Shown in pieces: positions 23,155 through 35,312 of a stretch of DNA of 37,019 nt. The DNA lies in the NCBI GenBank assembly GCA_015478945.1, contig JABUQX010117146.1:1-37019 (forward strand). Direction: 5' to 3'. The notes under the pieces were generated by a model. The model searched no databases. It had not been told where the DNA came from and worked only from the letters and a program-made list of their open reading frames with translations. Within the stretch, counting starts at the first letter, position 1, and every line of letters starts with the position of its first letter. This stretch comes from Trachelipus rathkii (lineage: Eukaryota; Arthropoda; Malacostraca; Isopoda; Trachelipodidae). A program made the position numbers and the translations under genes.

Positions 23155-23177
23155 TGCAGGTTCGGTACCAACCTGCA
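23155..23177. repeat. 8-bp hairpin with loop CGGTACC
   Basis: TGCAGGTT (23155-23162) pairs exactly with AACCTGCA (23170-23177) across a 7-nt loop. The aligned position in copy 1 (about 18021-18040) reads CTGTTCGGACCATACTGCAC, a diverged version that has lost most of the pairing. Confidence 0.65.
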
Positions 23178-24004
23178 CTAGTCAATAGTTACAGAGTATG
23201 GTAATCACGAAGCCTATCTCGTCTCTCAAGTTGATTCTTAATTGCTGTTGCACACCTGAGCTCTATCTCAACTACTCTTATTAGACAACTATACTTACGC
23301 AATCTACTATATATATCATATACTAAACTCGATAGTCATTCATTCCAGGATCCAGAGTTGAGGAAGTTGATTACTTTACTAGCTAGCTCATGTCTAATCA
23401 TTGGTGATGGGATGTTATCTGTGACGTTCTAGTGAGTGCAGGAGGCCTGGCTAGCCTATACTATTATCAGTAACATAGACATCCATAAGCTAGTATACTA
23501 CTCATATATTACGTGTAATAAGTTAATAAATTCTCATCACCATACTTATCTGAATTGACTACATAGCTTACATCTCTCTATACATCTTAATTTTAATTAC
23601 TACTATAATGTATTCATTAAATTATATATATATTAATATTATATTAATATATATACTTAATATTATTAAATACTATATATTATATTTATATATATTATAT
23701 TATATATATCTTATAAAAGTAGAATTTATTTATAGTTTTTATGACCAGGGGCTGAGTTATTTTGGTACTAATATAACATTTCCCAATAGAAAAGTACGAT
23801 ACAAAATGTAACGGATCTAAAAAGTAATGAGGGGGAAAAATATATACGTAGAAACTTTAACTACCGCGTGGTCTACATGAAAGAAAAGTAAACGAATAGT
23901 TAACACAGACTACTTATATATTCCGTATAACTCATAAAAACTTAAGTATACACGTTAGTAATTGGAGTAACGTAGTTAACTGATCGATGCCTCTTAACCT
24001 CTTT

Positions 24005-24008
24005 ATAT

Positions 24009-24041
<33 letters not shown>

Positions 24042-24645
24042 CTTATATAATATATATACTACTATATACATATACTATATATATATATACCTGATACTTA
24101 ATATAATGATATTATATATAATAATATATTATACATTATATAACTATATATTATAATATATAATATAATATATTATAATATATATAATATTCTCTATATT
24201 TACTTTATTACTATTATATATACTATAATTATTAATATTATATATATAATTAATCATATATATTATATATAAAGTACTATTTTATATAATAATTTTATTA
24301 ATATGTATTCAGATTATCACTAATAACCTACCCTTATATATAGGTTGTATATACTATTATATATACTATATTATATATATATATATAATAACTATATATA
24401 TATATATATGTATATATATAATATATATATATATATAATTAATAGTAATAATATATATATACTTAATATATATTATATACTATATCTATATTATTATATA
24501 TATATATATATATATACTATATAAAATATATATTTCTTATAAATATTTTATTAATTATATATATATATATATAGTATTATATATATATATAATATATTAT
24601 ATATTATACTATATATATTATATAATAATATATATATTATACTAC
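24005..24645. repeat. Large (TA)n-rich block in copy 2
   Basis: About 640 bp of imperfect TA repeat with brief interruptions near 24185-24215 and 24300-24350. It corresponds roughly to the 18420-19190 block of copy 1. Confidence 0.88.
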
Positions 24646-25269
24646 TCTTTTTATTCAAACGAAATGATGATATAAATTTTTTACTCGTATTTTTATTTCT
24701 AATTCAAACAATTTGAGATTAAGCAAATTTTTCTTTAATGAAAAATTTCTTTTAGTTGAGGATGACTGTTCCACATTCAGATAGCTGCCACTAAATTATT
24801 TTATCTATTAATAGAAATAAACTTAACTTTCTGAACTCATTAAGACATTATTATTTGAACTTAGAATTTTTTTCAAAAAAAAGTCACAGTACAGTATCAT
24901 ATATATATATAGCTTGGTAATAGAACGTCGATAGAAACTAGGTGGGCCACCTTTGAAGTACCGAAAATTTATCTTAAGATCAAAAAATAATTTTCTAAGC
25001 TTCAGAAAAGTTATAATCAGTTAAGTTAAGTATATATATATCAAACATTCTTAAGTATGCATAGTTCTATACTGAGAATTATGCCAGTAATAATTGACTT
25101 GTCCACTACAATATCTTATTCTTTATAAAAAAAACCTAACTTTTAACTTTTCTGAACTTATCTTAAACTTTGAATATTTATTTTTTGAACTTAAGAAAAT
25201 TTTTGGTCTCTAAATTCTTTTTCCTGTTTTTTATGTTTATATTTAGTATACAATCTGATAAATTGTATC

Positions 25270-25835
25270 TTATTATATATATAATTAGTATATATATAGT
25301 ATTACTTATAATTTAATTCATAGTTATATATTAATATATTTAATATATATTATTAATCTATATAATATATATTTATATATATATTGATCATATATTAATA
25401 TATATTATTATATATATTATATATATAATTATATTATATATATATATATATATTATTAATATATTATATATATATATTTATATTATATATATATAATATA
25501 TAATAATTATTTAATATAGATATATTATTAATTTATCTATTATATATTAATCTATTATTATTAATATATATATATATAATATATATATTTAATATATATA
25601 GTATATCTATATATATATATCTATATTATATTATATATATATAATTATAATAATTAATATATTAATATTCCGTATATTATATATATATATTAATATACTA
25701 TTATATATATTATATATATATAATAATATATATATCTAGTATCATTAATATATATATATATATGGATATATATATAATACTAATATATACCTATATATAT
25801 AATTATTAATATAATAATTATATAATTTTTCTCAT
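25270..25835. repeat. Second large (TA)n-rich block in copy 2
   Basis: About 565 bp of imperfect TA repeat, ending at the TACC word (25839) that anchors the alignment with 20671 in copy 1. Confidence 0.88.
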
Positions 25836-28085
25836 ATATACCATGTAGGTGAGCCTAGCATGCGTTTATAATCTATTGACGAAAAACAGTAGATTCCCCT
25901 GGGTATATAATAGTTACTTCTAGTTAACTTATAATTATACGCGTACATCGGTCACCGAAAATGATACGTCTAGTGTATATTATTCTAGTTATTAATATTA
26001 GCCTATCTGGTGGCTATGGGTTAGGCCCATCAACCACTTGCTCAGAGCTAGTTCTTTGTAGAGAGAGATATATGTAAAACTGCTATTCTTATAACTATAT
26101 TCACTGTGCCAGTATATCTCTATTATGATCTGTTTTTGACAAGTATATAGATATTATATATGACGAGCGTGTACTACTAGCGCTAAATATAATATAGTTA
26201 GCTTTGATGTCATAATAGTTTGTGCTAATAATAATAGGCCTTTTCCTTCGCTGTCTCAACAGATTATTCTATTCATTCTTACAAAAATCTACTGAACATG
26301 CAATAGATTAGATGAGTAGGTACCTCGATCGTAGAGCGAATACTCAGTTATCTTACTATGTCTCCTCATTCACGTATATATTAAGCAGGATAAATCCAGC
26401 TCAATCTCAATCAACCCAGTTCAATCTAAATCAATACAGTTATAATCCTTGACCTTCTAAACTTTCAGCTTAACCAAAATCTAATTTTTCTTCTATAAAT
26501 TCTATATCATCTTAGCCATTCATATTACTATATTATTTAACTCCATACTTTTATCCTCTATGGATGTTTGTCATTGTTCTAGGTCATAACTTTAACTTTA
26601 TACAGTTAAGAATGTTTCTAATCTTCGAGTGATACTTGCAGTCATCTACTACAATTCAACAAAATCCTTTTACTCTACTGATTATTTCTCTCATATAGTC
26701 TCACGGTAATTATACCAATATTTTCAATTACATCTTCTCTATATTAAATACACATCACACATGCAATATATACTCTCACTAACTTAATTAATCTCTCAAA
26801 ACTTACTCTACAGATTTCAGCCAACATACAAAAAATAAATCATTATATATTAATTATATATACTCACATGCCATTATAATAGTTAAGTGTATATGCACTC
26901 ACCTCATCTAATCTCTCATTTCTCTATTTCTCTATTAGTTCTAAAACACCATCCTTACTGTCCACCCTATCCCAATCTCATACCTTATTATATATTATTA
27001 ATCTAAAATATTCTTTCAATAATATCTAACCATCCATATTATCAAATTTAGAATACAGAAAATCAATATACTACATAATACTGCTTCACTCTCTCTACTA
27101 TTATTATTAAACTCCAATCACCTCTTCATATCAACAAAAAGGAATTTTTCGTCTATTAAGTTTTTATTTGTATCACCGCGCTCTCATCATTGGCTATCCA
27201 CGATTCAATAGAAAAGACCGACGCGCTTTCCAACATATGTAGATCGGACAAATAGCTCTGTGAGTACGGCAAAATACACGTATCTCACTACTCGATGGAT
27301 GTACAATATAGAATACAATGAGTCACGATGTGCCGATATTTAGTAGCTCTCCTATTAATCATCACTCACTCGAGTTCTCGCCATAATACATTAGTAATGC
27401 TTCACTAATCAGGAGTAAACGAGAGATATACGATTCGTGCCCAACGTTCTTTTCTTCGTTCTCCCACTCATTATATCTCAACTCATTTTTTCAATGTAAA
27501 CGATTTGATCCACACACCTCTACCTACTTCTAAAGCTCACCTTGTATCTTATTCCGCAATCAGTACCTATCAGTCTCACTTCAAGCACTTTCGAGCTAAA
27601 ATAATACTCAAAGTATTGTATCTAACATGTAGCACTCAATAACCTAATTCCCCTAAAATTCCTACAGATATATCTTATCTTACTTATCCTCTTATATCAA
27701 GATGACTTAACTTCCTACCAAAAGTCTGATATTCATTCACTTAATCCGCCTCCGTTCTTTTAGCAATTTCATACCGGTTTTTTTTTTCATCTTATACCTT
27801 GCGATTTACGCATTCCTCATAACTATTCCTCCTCTATACCTCATTACCTCTCCTTACTTAATTGACTTTATCTTCCCCGCCAAAAATACCTATTCCTTCT
27901 TAGTCACCATCACACCCCAAATACATATGCACTATCTACCCTCTTCTCATTATATTTATTCCAAAATGCTATGCTCGATTATTCGTAAAAGTTGTTCTCC
28001 TTACCCTCAGTAGCTTCCACATTTACATTTCATCAGTTACAAAAGCAACATCCATATTCAATATTCTATTAAGAATATTTTATTG

Positions 28086-28265
28086 GATAATAAGATACTA
28101 TATATATTATATATTATATATTCTTATATATACTATTGTTAGAGTCTATATATTTATATTATAAATTATATATTTATATTATATAATATATATAATATAT
28201 ATACATAAATATATTTATATATATAACTCTGTATATTAATATAAATTATATAATATTATATATTA

Positions 28266-28299
<34 letters not shown>

Positions 28300-28760
28300 C
28301 TATATATAATTATTATATATATTATTATATATTAATTACTTTATTATATTTATATATATATTATATATATATTATATTATATTATATATATATATTACTA
28401 TTATAATTATATCTATTACTTATTAATATATATATATATATATATTATAGTTATATTATTAATATCATATATTATATATATATATATATAATATAATTTA
28501 TCATATATATAATATGAATATATATATATATAGTTATATATTAATATATTATATTATTATCTATATATATTAATATAATATTACTATTATGAGACTAATA
28601 TAGAGTTATGTATGGATAAATCACTATATATATAATTTATATATATTATATATATATATATAGTATATATATATATTCTATATATTATAATATATTAAAT
28701 ATATAATAATTATTATACTATTATTTATAATAATCTTATAATATAAGAGTATATATATTT
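28086..28760. repeat. Large (TA)n-rich block after copy 2
   Basis: About 675 bp of imperfect TA repeat, with one mixed interruption near 28588-28625. It separates copy 2 from the partial copy 3. Confidence 0.88.
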
Positions 28761-29290
28761 TTAGTTTGACCAGGTGATCTGTTTTTATTTCTTGATGAAA
28801 CTATATTTCTCCTAATGTATTCAACGAAAGCATTTTGCCACAGTATTCAGAGTGTAGCGGATCAAGATAAAAGTTAAGTTTGGTTCATGAGAATTATCTG
28901 TGTGGGGACAGTACAGTTGAGAATTATTACTTGCCAGCGTTAGAGTACTACGGTAAGCTATCTCAATGTTAAACAGTAAACAGTTAATCTAATGGAGAGA
29001 CTTTACGCAAGATTTACTTTTTTTGACTTAGAAATCTTTTTTCAGAAACCGCTCGCTACAGTCATCATCGTAAAATCAATATATTAGTAACGGTTTAGTA
29101 ATATTAGTAGGTTACATGTGATAGAATTATAGACTTTTCACACTCTATATATAATTTATTTCATATTTATATAATGATATAACAATATATATTCTATTTT
29201 AATAATGTATTATATATATAAATTAAAATCAAGCTTTCCATCAGATTGGAGTTCTTAAAATAATGCGTTTTATTTTGCTATTCTAGGATA
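28761..29290. other. Unassigned sequence related to 24.7-25.2 kb and 34.0-34.3 kb
   Basis: Complex AT-rich sequence. It shares short motifs with other inter-TA segments: TTTGACCAGG at about 28770 against ATGACCAGG at 23740; GAGAATTAT followed by TGCCAG near 28928-28945 against 25076-25090; and a GACTTAGAA, poly-T, CAGAAA, ACAGT series near 29020-29070 against 24856-24895 and 34215-34255. It therefore looks like part of the same repeat family. Confidence 0.4.
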
Positions 29291-30200
29291 AAGATCCTGG
29301 ACCTTGCAGATGGCGTGCATGTGTTTGAACCACTAACGGCTACGACTGAGCAAAAGAGAATCGGAGATACTTCTACTGTCCCAAGAAGAGCATTACTACG
29401 GATCCTCCCGCTCGCACTCGAAGTAGTGATTAATATTTTAGAGTGTCATATTATTATAATATATATTATATATAGCGCATGGTGATATAATTAATCACCT
29501 AATAAGACTACGAGTAGGTGATCTATTATGTTAAGTGAAATATGCCAAATACCCTGTCACATCAAATTATGTTATTATATGATAATATCAATATATATAT
29601 ATAATGTTAATATAATTTACATAAATAAATATAAGCACTTAATATATACATAATATCGATTTACCTCTGGACTACCTTAGTCAGATTAGTAAGTACGTTA
29701 TATAGCACATAGTTGATTAATATATGAACTAACACTTAACGCTCATAACAGTAATGAGATACAATAATGAAACACCTATATAGAGCATACCTTCTAATAC
29801 TTAGTCTACATAGAAGATGACATTATATACTTATCACTATATAGGTATGTACGAGGTTCCTCTATTACGCTCGCAATCTCTTATACTGAATCACTAGTGG
29901 GCCAAACTCGAGGTACGTGAGTGGATACTAATGGGTGAATAAATATATGTTCGATGTGCGAAGTCAGGGTAGTACGCTTACTTAGTATAGCTTATACTTC
30001 ATTTGTGTACTAGATAGTAAATATTCCTTCACTTGGATATTCTATTCTTTTGTAATCTCGTATCGTATATAGTAGTGGATTAACTACAACACATGCTCAC
30101 AAGCGTATACTACTCATCTCACATACTCTGCAAAAGGGTTCAAGGATCGTATCCTAACGCATTGGTGAAAATCATGTGGGGTATTTACAATATTACAATT
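29291..30200 (+). repeat. Partial, internally shortened copy 3 of the long-unit repeat
   Basis: The segment at 29300-29380 (containing GGCTACGAC and CGGAGATACT) resembles 17615-17690 (AGCTACGAC, GGGAGATACT). ACTTAATATA at 29638 matches 17932. The next match jumps: AGATGAC 29815 with 21257, CGCTCGCAATC 29868-29878 with 21291-21301, ATATGTTCG 29945 with 21437, and CGTATCCTAACGCA near 30148 with ATTCCGACATAACGCA near 21632. The jump equals a loss of about 3.1 kb relative to copy 1, removing both TA blocks. The right limit is unclear; alignment becomes unconvincing after about 30200. Confidence 0.42.
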
Positions 30201-31019
30201 TGTACTTGCAGTTAGTTAATTATATGCATATTCTTACTTTTATATAATACTAATTAAACCCGTGTACTTCGTATTTTATTTTTCTCCAGAATAAAGACGA
30301 TGTATAGTTCCAAAAAATCTCTCTTAGTGTCTCCTACTCTCATCACGGTGTAGTCTGAGTAAGGCGTAAGAAGTTATGTTGTAAGAAATAGACTCTTTCT
30401 TTTGAGATCGGAGTAAGACAGTCTTTGAGTAATTCACTCTGGTGCTCTGCTACGTTCTCTTGTGTTCGACTTCGCTCGCGATAGATTGAGAGTTTTCATA
30501 CATACATAAATAGAACACTAACGACTTATCCTGTTCCATGAACGCTCATGGATAGGATAACTTTCTCATTATGTCTTGAAAACTTTGAGAAGGAGGTGGT
30601 TTTTCAGTATACTAATTAGTCACACAAGTTTAGACTTATGCGTAGTGTATATATATGCATTATTCACTTTCTAATTATACTAACCGCGCGTGCTATGGTG
30701 AATATATGTATTTAACTTTTCATAACCTTGTACGCCGTACTATATATCTAGTATATTATCGGCTCCATAAACTCAATATCGAAGTGCGAAGACGGAGGAG
30801 TAATCCGTAGTAATGCTCTTCCTTTGCGTAACAGTAGATATGTAATTTACTACTATATCTATATATATGTTATTCTATCTCATCTTATGTTACTCGTCGT
30901 TAGCTGTAGTTTGGATCAATACACACAATATGCACGCTCTATCCTTGCAATAGGGTCAATCGTAATCCTAGATGGTGGATAACTACATTAAGGGGTATTT
31001 ATACAAATATATCCATACC
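30201..31019. other. Unassigned AT-rich sequence with one good stem-loop
   Basis: Mixed sequence with no open frame of note. A stem-loop at 30526-30560 is listed separately. A purine-rich patch (GAGAAGGAGGTGG) lies near 30587-30600. No RNA gene family is recognised. Confidence 0.4.
30526..30560. repeat. Two-tier stem-loop
   Basis: TTATCCT (30526-30532) pairs with AGGATAA (30554-30560), and CCATGA (30536-30541) pairs with TCATGG (30546-30551). The stems are separated by a 3-by-2 internal loop and closed by the 4-nt loop ACGC. That gives 13 base pairs in 35 nt. Its role is unknown. Confidence 0.7.
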
Positions 31020-31460
31020 TTTAATATATATATTAACTATAATAGTATATATATTATATATAATATTATATATAATAGTTATTATATATATATCTATTTC
31101 TATACTATAATATAATATATTTATATATTTTATTATACTACTATTATTATTACTTAGCCTATTATATATTTTTAATATAATATTTTATATATATCTAACT
31201 AATTTCATTCAATATTATACCTTTTAAGATATTATATGTAGTATCTTTAAATAATAACCTATACTATATAAAAATATATATGTTACACAATAATTACATA
31301 ATAATATATTGATTATAATATATATATATCTATATATATATTAAACTATAGTATTAAAATATTATATATATATTAATATCATAATTATTATATATATATA
31401 TACTATAGATATAAATATATATTATAGATATTTCATAACTATCATATATATATAATTACC
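31020..31460. repeat. (TA)n-rich block
   Basis: TA-rich DNA, densest at 31020-31110 and 31300-31455, with more complex AT-rich sequence between. Confidence 0.8.
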
Positions 31461-31543
31461 TTGTGGATAATATTATGAGGAGAGATAGATACAAAAATTG
31501 CTAATACTGTATTCTTAGAGAAGAAAAAGTGGTATATATGAGT

Positions 31544-31690
31544 GATTATCTTATTACCTGAAGGTTCGCTTAAAGGTATTATTCATATTTTAGGGTTGAA
31601 TATTTACTATTATTTATGTAATTTAAATATATCATTAATGAAAGAGACCTTATGATTATCTATATTACCTTGAAGGTTCGTTAAATTACA
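31544..31690. repeat. Short direct repeat, about 110 bp apart
   Basis: GATTATCTTATTACCTGAAGGTTCG-like sequence at 31544-31568 recurs at 31654-31680 as GATTATC, ATTACC and TTGAAGGTTCG with one or two indels. A weaker ATTACCTTGTGG at about 31456-31468 may be a third, older unit. Confidence 0.6.
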
Positions 31691-34569
31691 AGTCTAGCAG
31701 TAATGTAAGTTATTATTAGATTAATTATCGGGACTTATATTGAGACTTACCTAACTAAATAATCGAATAACACTCCCGAAAATCTCAGTGGTAAGATTAC
31801 ATGAGTAAGTTTCGCTACAACCGTATTGATATATGTCATTATATCTAGTATTAAATTTTTTCCCTCTAAAATATTTCCTTTTTTTTGTTGTCCATTTATG
31901 TTCAAATATTCTCACATAATATTTATAGGGTCCCCTTTATGTAATGTTTTATTTTTAACTTCGTTAATTTGTATCTTTATACATATTAAGTATCATTCCT
32001 GTACGGATAAATGGGATTACGACCATACATTTAATGCTATCATATGTAGGTTGAAGAGATAAAGGTATAGACTCTAATTATGTTATGTTTAGGAAAATTT
32101 CAATTTTGGTTGATAATATACTCTACACTTTATTTGAAATATTATAGCTATAACTGAACAGAACCGCTTAAATTTATAACAATACCACATTACATATACA
32201 TCAGCACTAATATATGTAGGTTTGTTGAATGTAGAGGTCTTCTCTAATGAGCTCTCTAATATACATACTCGACAACAGTACAACTCAGTAGATTATCATT
32301 TACGTGAGAGTGGCTAATACGGCAACACGTTACACATATTGTCACATATCTCTCTATTGTAAGAAATTATTTCTCCAGAGATGCTCTACCGATTACTTAA
32401 TTCGTGTGTATGCCTCTAATTTTGCACGATTATAGCATAAGGTAGATAAAATTAATTTCGATCAAATATCCATCGATAATATAACGCTTTCACTTGGAGT
32501 AAATTTATTACATATGAGTTATAATTTACTATTTTTATTTGTATTGTTGGTCAGCAACTCTCTGTATTAAGTTACATACTTAATTATCACCTCAAGGGCT
32601 TTTACTATCTTAAAATTATTTTTTAATGATTATCTTTAAAGCAATTGCCAATTATTTGTTCTATATTATCCTATCAGGTATTACTTATTCTAATATATAG
32701 ATATTCCACCTTATATTATTCCATTTTACAAACCACCTAATATATTATTTTAATAGGACCTTGCTTTGAACCATGGTTAGGTATTCAGAAAAGTGTTTCT
32801 GTAACCTTTATATCTATAAATTTATGTATATGCACCTACGCTTTTGACGCCAGCCTAATTGACATCCAGACAATAATATCATTTTCAAATTATACTGACA
32901 CTTAACTATTATTTAAATAGTAGTCTAATATGAATTTTCGCTCATCAATAAAAGCGCACTTTCTTATCGTTTGACACAACTAGGGCTAGGTCTTGGGTGT
33001 GGGCGGTAGTGCGAGAGCAGGTTCATGGCCAGAGAGTGTCAACATATGTTACACGACTCAAAACAAGTACCGCTGGTGAAGTGTAACACAACTCACCGAA
33101 TACACACACAAACACTACGGATTTGTGCGTATCATAGAACAGAAAAAGTACATCGAGTCCGTTCATCTGGCTGCTTTCCGACTTTTCGCAGTTCTGACGC
33201 TTTCATTCACACATGAAAACTTCTGTAATCCGTTAGTAAATCTCGAATAACGACGCTAGAGGGTTCTGATCAGACCACCTCCTGTATGCTTTACTATCTA
33301 TATACCTTCTGGGCTAGTACCAACGTAAACATAAATATTTATGCAAATAAGTACGTGGGACGTATCACATTCCTATTGATTAGTACGGTAGGCTCAGGCT
33401 ATTGTTCTACTTATAGTGATAGATGTACTGATAGTGGTCCTGGTAACCCTTTAGACATTTATTAGTATACACAGCGTACTAACACCTATCTTCTATCCCG
33501 CGACTTATTGATACCTTTACGGCTTATTACTCCTGTGTGTTATAATTATATATATAGTACTCTAAAACATTTTATTTTTATACTAATGTTATTTATTATT
33601 GATGAGGTTAGATATACTATACATTTATTTATGTATATTACTATATATATATACGGATATATGATATAGTATTTATATTACGAAAACCTGGCTGAGTACG
33701 TGAGCCTTATTATCATCATCTCTACTATCCTATAATACGCAGTTGAATCTGCTCACAATTATTATGCCCATTACATAGGTCGTTAACTTATATATGTAGC
33801 CCGAGGCTTTTATCTACTTACCAGTATACGTACACTCTGTCTTCACACTTTATACACCTATACTCATATTTATTCCTATATGTAAGACTTATGAGTAATA
33901 ATAGAGGTTATACTTACTTATATCTACCATATATCTTTTCTTTCTGAAAAAATTTTTCAATTATTAGTATCAAAAATTTCCAACGTTTCAATGTACTAAA
34001 GTTAAGTTCAAAGGTGAACAGTGTTTTTCTAAGAAGAATTCTTTTTTAGAAAATGCGTTCTCAAGTCTTCCTTTGCGAATTATCCAGATTTCGAGTCTTG
34101 CCACTTCGGGGGATACAAGTAGGAATTAGTTTCTTCTATATAACACCACTATAACGCGTACTGTGGGTCTGAACTGTGTAGAAAACGGTTATTGTGGGAT
34201 ACATTTAGATAAATATTTTTTTCCGCTTTCAGAAAAAAGAGAATCACAGTACCATTAACTCCTAGTAGTTATTATTATTTCAGCTACCCGTTTAGGAGTA
34301 TGAGCACGGCTATAACCTCTATATACATAATTACTATTATTATCTCAGCGTAACGCTATTGTTACTATAATTATATATATACGAGCCTCGATTGAGCTAA
34401 TGTACAATTATTAAAAGTTTGATATCTATGCCAATAACCATGAAGTCTGTGAAATAATATCTGATAAAGTATATTCCATAAATTATATATTATTGTAAAT
34501 GCAAATCAACCGTCTCATAGCAAGTCAAATCCTTGTATTTTTAAAATAACTATGAGACAATTTTCCTAT
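31691..34569. other. Unassigned sequence, AT-rich with GC-richer patches
   Basis: Short open frames at 31826-32062 (+), 32089-32283 (-) and 33025-33216 (+) have no recognisable domains. The segment near 32985-33240 is GC-richer than its surroundings and contains ACACAC words. The part at 33950-34260 shares motifs with 28770-29070 at an offset of about 5.2 kb. No gene can be supported. Confidence 0.4.
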
Positions 34570-34579
34570 ATGATACTAT

Positions 34580-34903
34580 ATGCACCATGCTAGGCATAAC
34601 GAACTTTGTGGACCTCTCCTTTCGCCACGAATAGCAAGTCAGTTTGCATCCCCAGTGCCTCTGAACGCGAGCGTGACTGCTAACGAGGAGGAGCAAGAAA
34701 GAAGTAAATCGACGAATGACTTAACTACTGTCCAAGAGAGTTATCTAGTTTTAAATCATTTGACTCTACGTGATTTGTCCGCGCTCGTGCACCGTCAACA
34801 GAAGTATGGTCCACAACAGAGCGGAAAACCCCCCTTGAAATACAAACAACTGGCTCGCGGGCATCGCTTTATAAAAGATCGGGGCACTTGTTATGCAGCA
34901 TGA
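34580..34903 (+). CDS. Hypothetical open frame of 107 codons in a GC-richer island
   Basis: The translation has mixed, protein-like composition: a Glu-rich stretch (NEEEQERSK, about residues 35-43), then NHLTLRDLSALVHRQQKYG near 59-77, then a basic C-terminus. No transmembrane segment or signal peptide is apparent. The family is not recognised. It could be an exon, a transposon piece or chance. No splice signals or promoter could be assigned. It stands out mainly because the surrounding 20 kb has almost no such composition. Confidence 0.25.
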   Translation: MHHARHNELCGPLLSPRIASQFASPVPLNASVTANEEEQERSKSTNDLTTVQESYLVLNHLTLRDLSALVHRQQKYGPQQSGKPPLKYKQLARGHRFIKDRGTCYAA

Positions 34904-35069
34904 GTGAAATAATAATACTTCAGGGACTCCAAAGAACCCGGGTGTTGATTACTGTAATAAACAAGCGTTGGAAACGGAATGGAAGAAATGCTAGTGAAGC
35001 AATGCAAATTAACCTCTGTCAAGTCATATTTTGTAATGTTATGTCACACCTACCCCCATAAAATGATGA

Positions 35070-35312
35070 TATAAATTCAGCAAAAATATTGCTTGGAAGG
35101 ATAGCAAGGACGATCCGGACTTCCAATGCCAGATGGAGGCAGATAAGCATTGTGATTTGACACACTTACGCTTATCGACGGAGGACAAAAGAGAAACACG
35201 AGAAATACTTCTATCTGTCAAGGCGATAGAAGAGCATGTACATGTTGGACGCGCTATTTCGCTCAACCCGCTCTGTCTTACTTCGAAACGTAGAGTGGCA
35301 CAAACCAGGTAA
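35070..35312 (+). CDS. Open frame of 80 codons with charged, coding-like composition (59 from first ATG)
   Basis: After an in-frame TGA at 35067, a frame stays open to the TAA at 35310-35312. The first ATG is at 35133. The peptide is rich in Asp, Glu, Lys and Arg, with two Cys early on (QCQMEADKHCD), then LRLSTEDKRETREILLSVKA, then a basic end. An ATG-started minus-strand frame at 35039-35383 covers the same DNA, but its Ser/Leu-rich translation looks like the shadow. I do not recognise the family. It could be an exon, because it has no convincing start. Confidence 0.25.
   Translation, partial: YKFSKNIAWKDSKDDPDFQCQMEADKHCDLTHLRLSTEDKRETREILLSVKAIEEHVHVGRAISLNPLCLTSKRRVAQTR

Larger units (their letters stand above)
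22691..28085 (+). repeat. Long-unit direct repeat, copy 2 (about 5.4 kb)
   Basis: This is the partner of copy 1, same orientation and directly adjacent. Anchor words, with copy 1 positions in brackets, include GTTACA 22788 (17703), CAACGA 22994 (17854), TCCTGTGCC 23102 (17964), TTAAGCTATA 23136 (18006), CTAGCC 23451 (18288), ACGAAAA 25879 (20709), GATTTGATC 27502 (22078) and CGAGCT 27592 (22172). TA blocks lie at 23610-23712, 24005-24645 and 25270-25835. From about 26400 to 28080 the + strand is T/C-rich, as is the matching part of copy 1 after about 22000. An internal duplication is also present: a CTTAACTTTCTGAACT-like stretch near 24828 recurs in diverged form near 25136. No gene is recognisable. 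Confidence 0.62.

Noticed and set aside
17606..28085. Tandem histone or rDNA cluster, suggested by the roughly 5-kb period
   Set aside because: No histone-like frames and no conserved rRNA sequence appear in either copy.
31544..31690. CRISPR array
   Set aside because: Only two or three diverged units with about 110-bp spacing occur; there are no uniform repeats or spacers and no cas genes, in an animal-like context.
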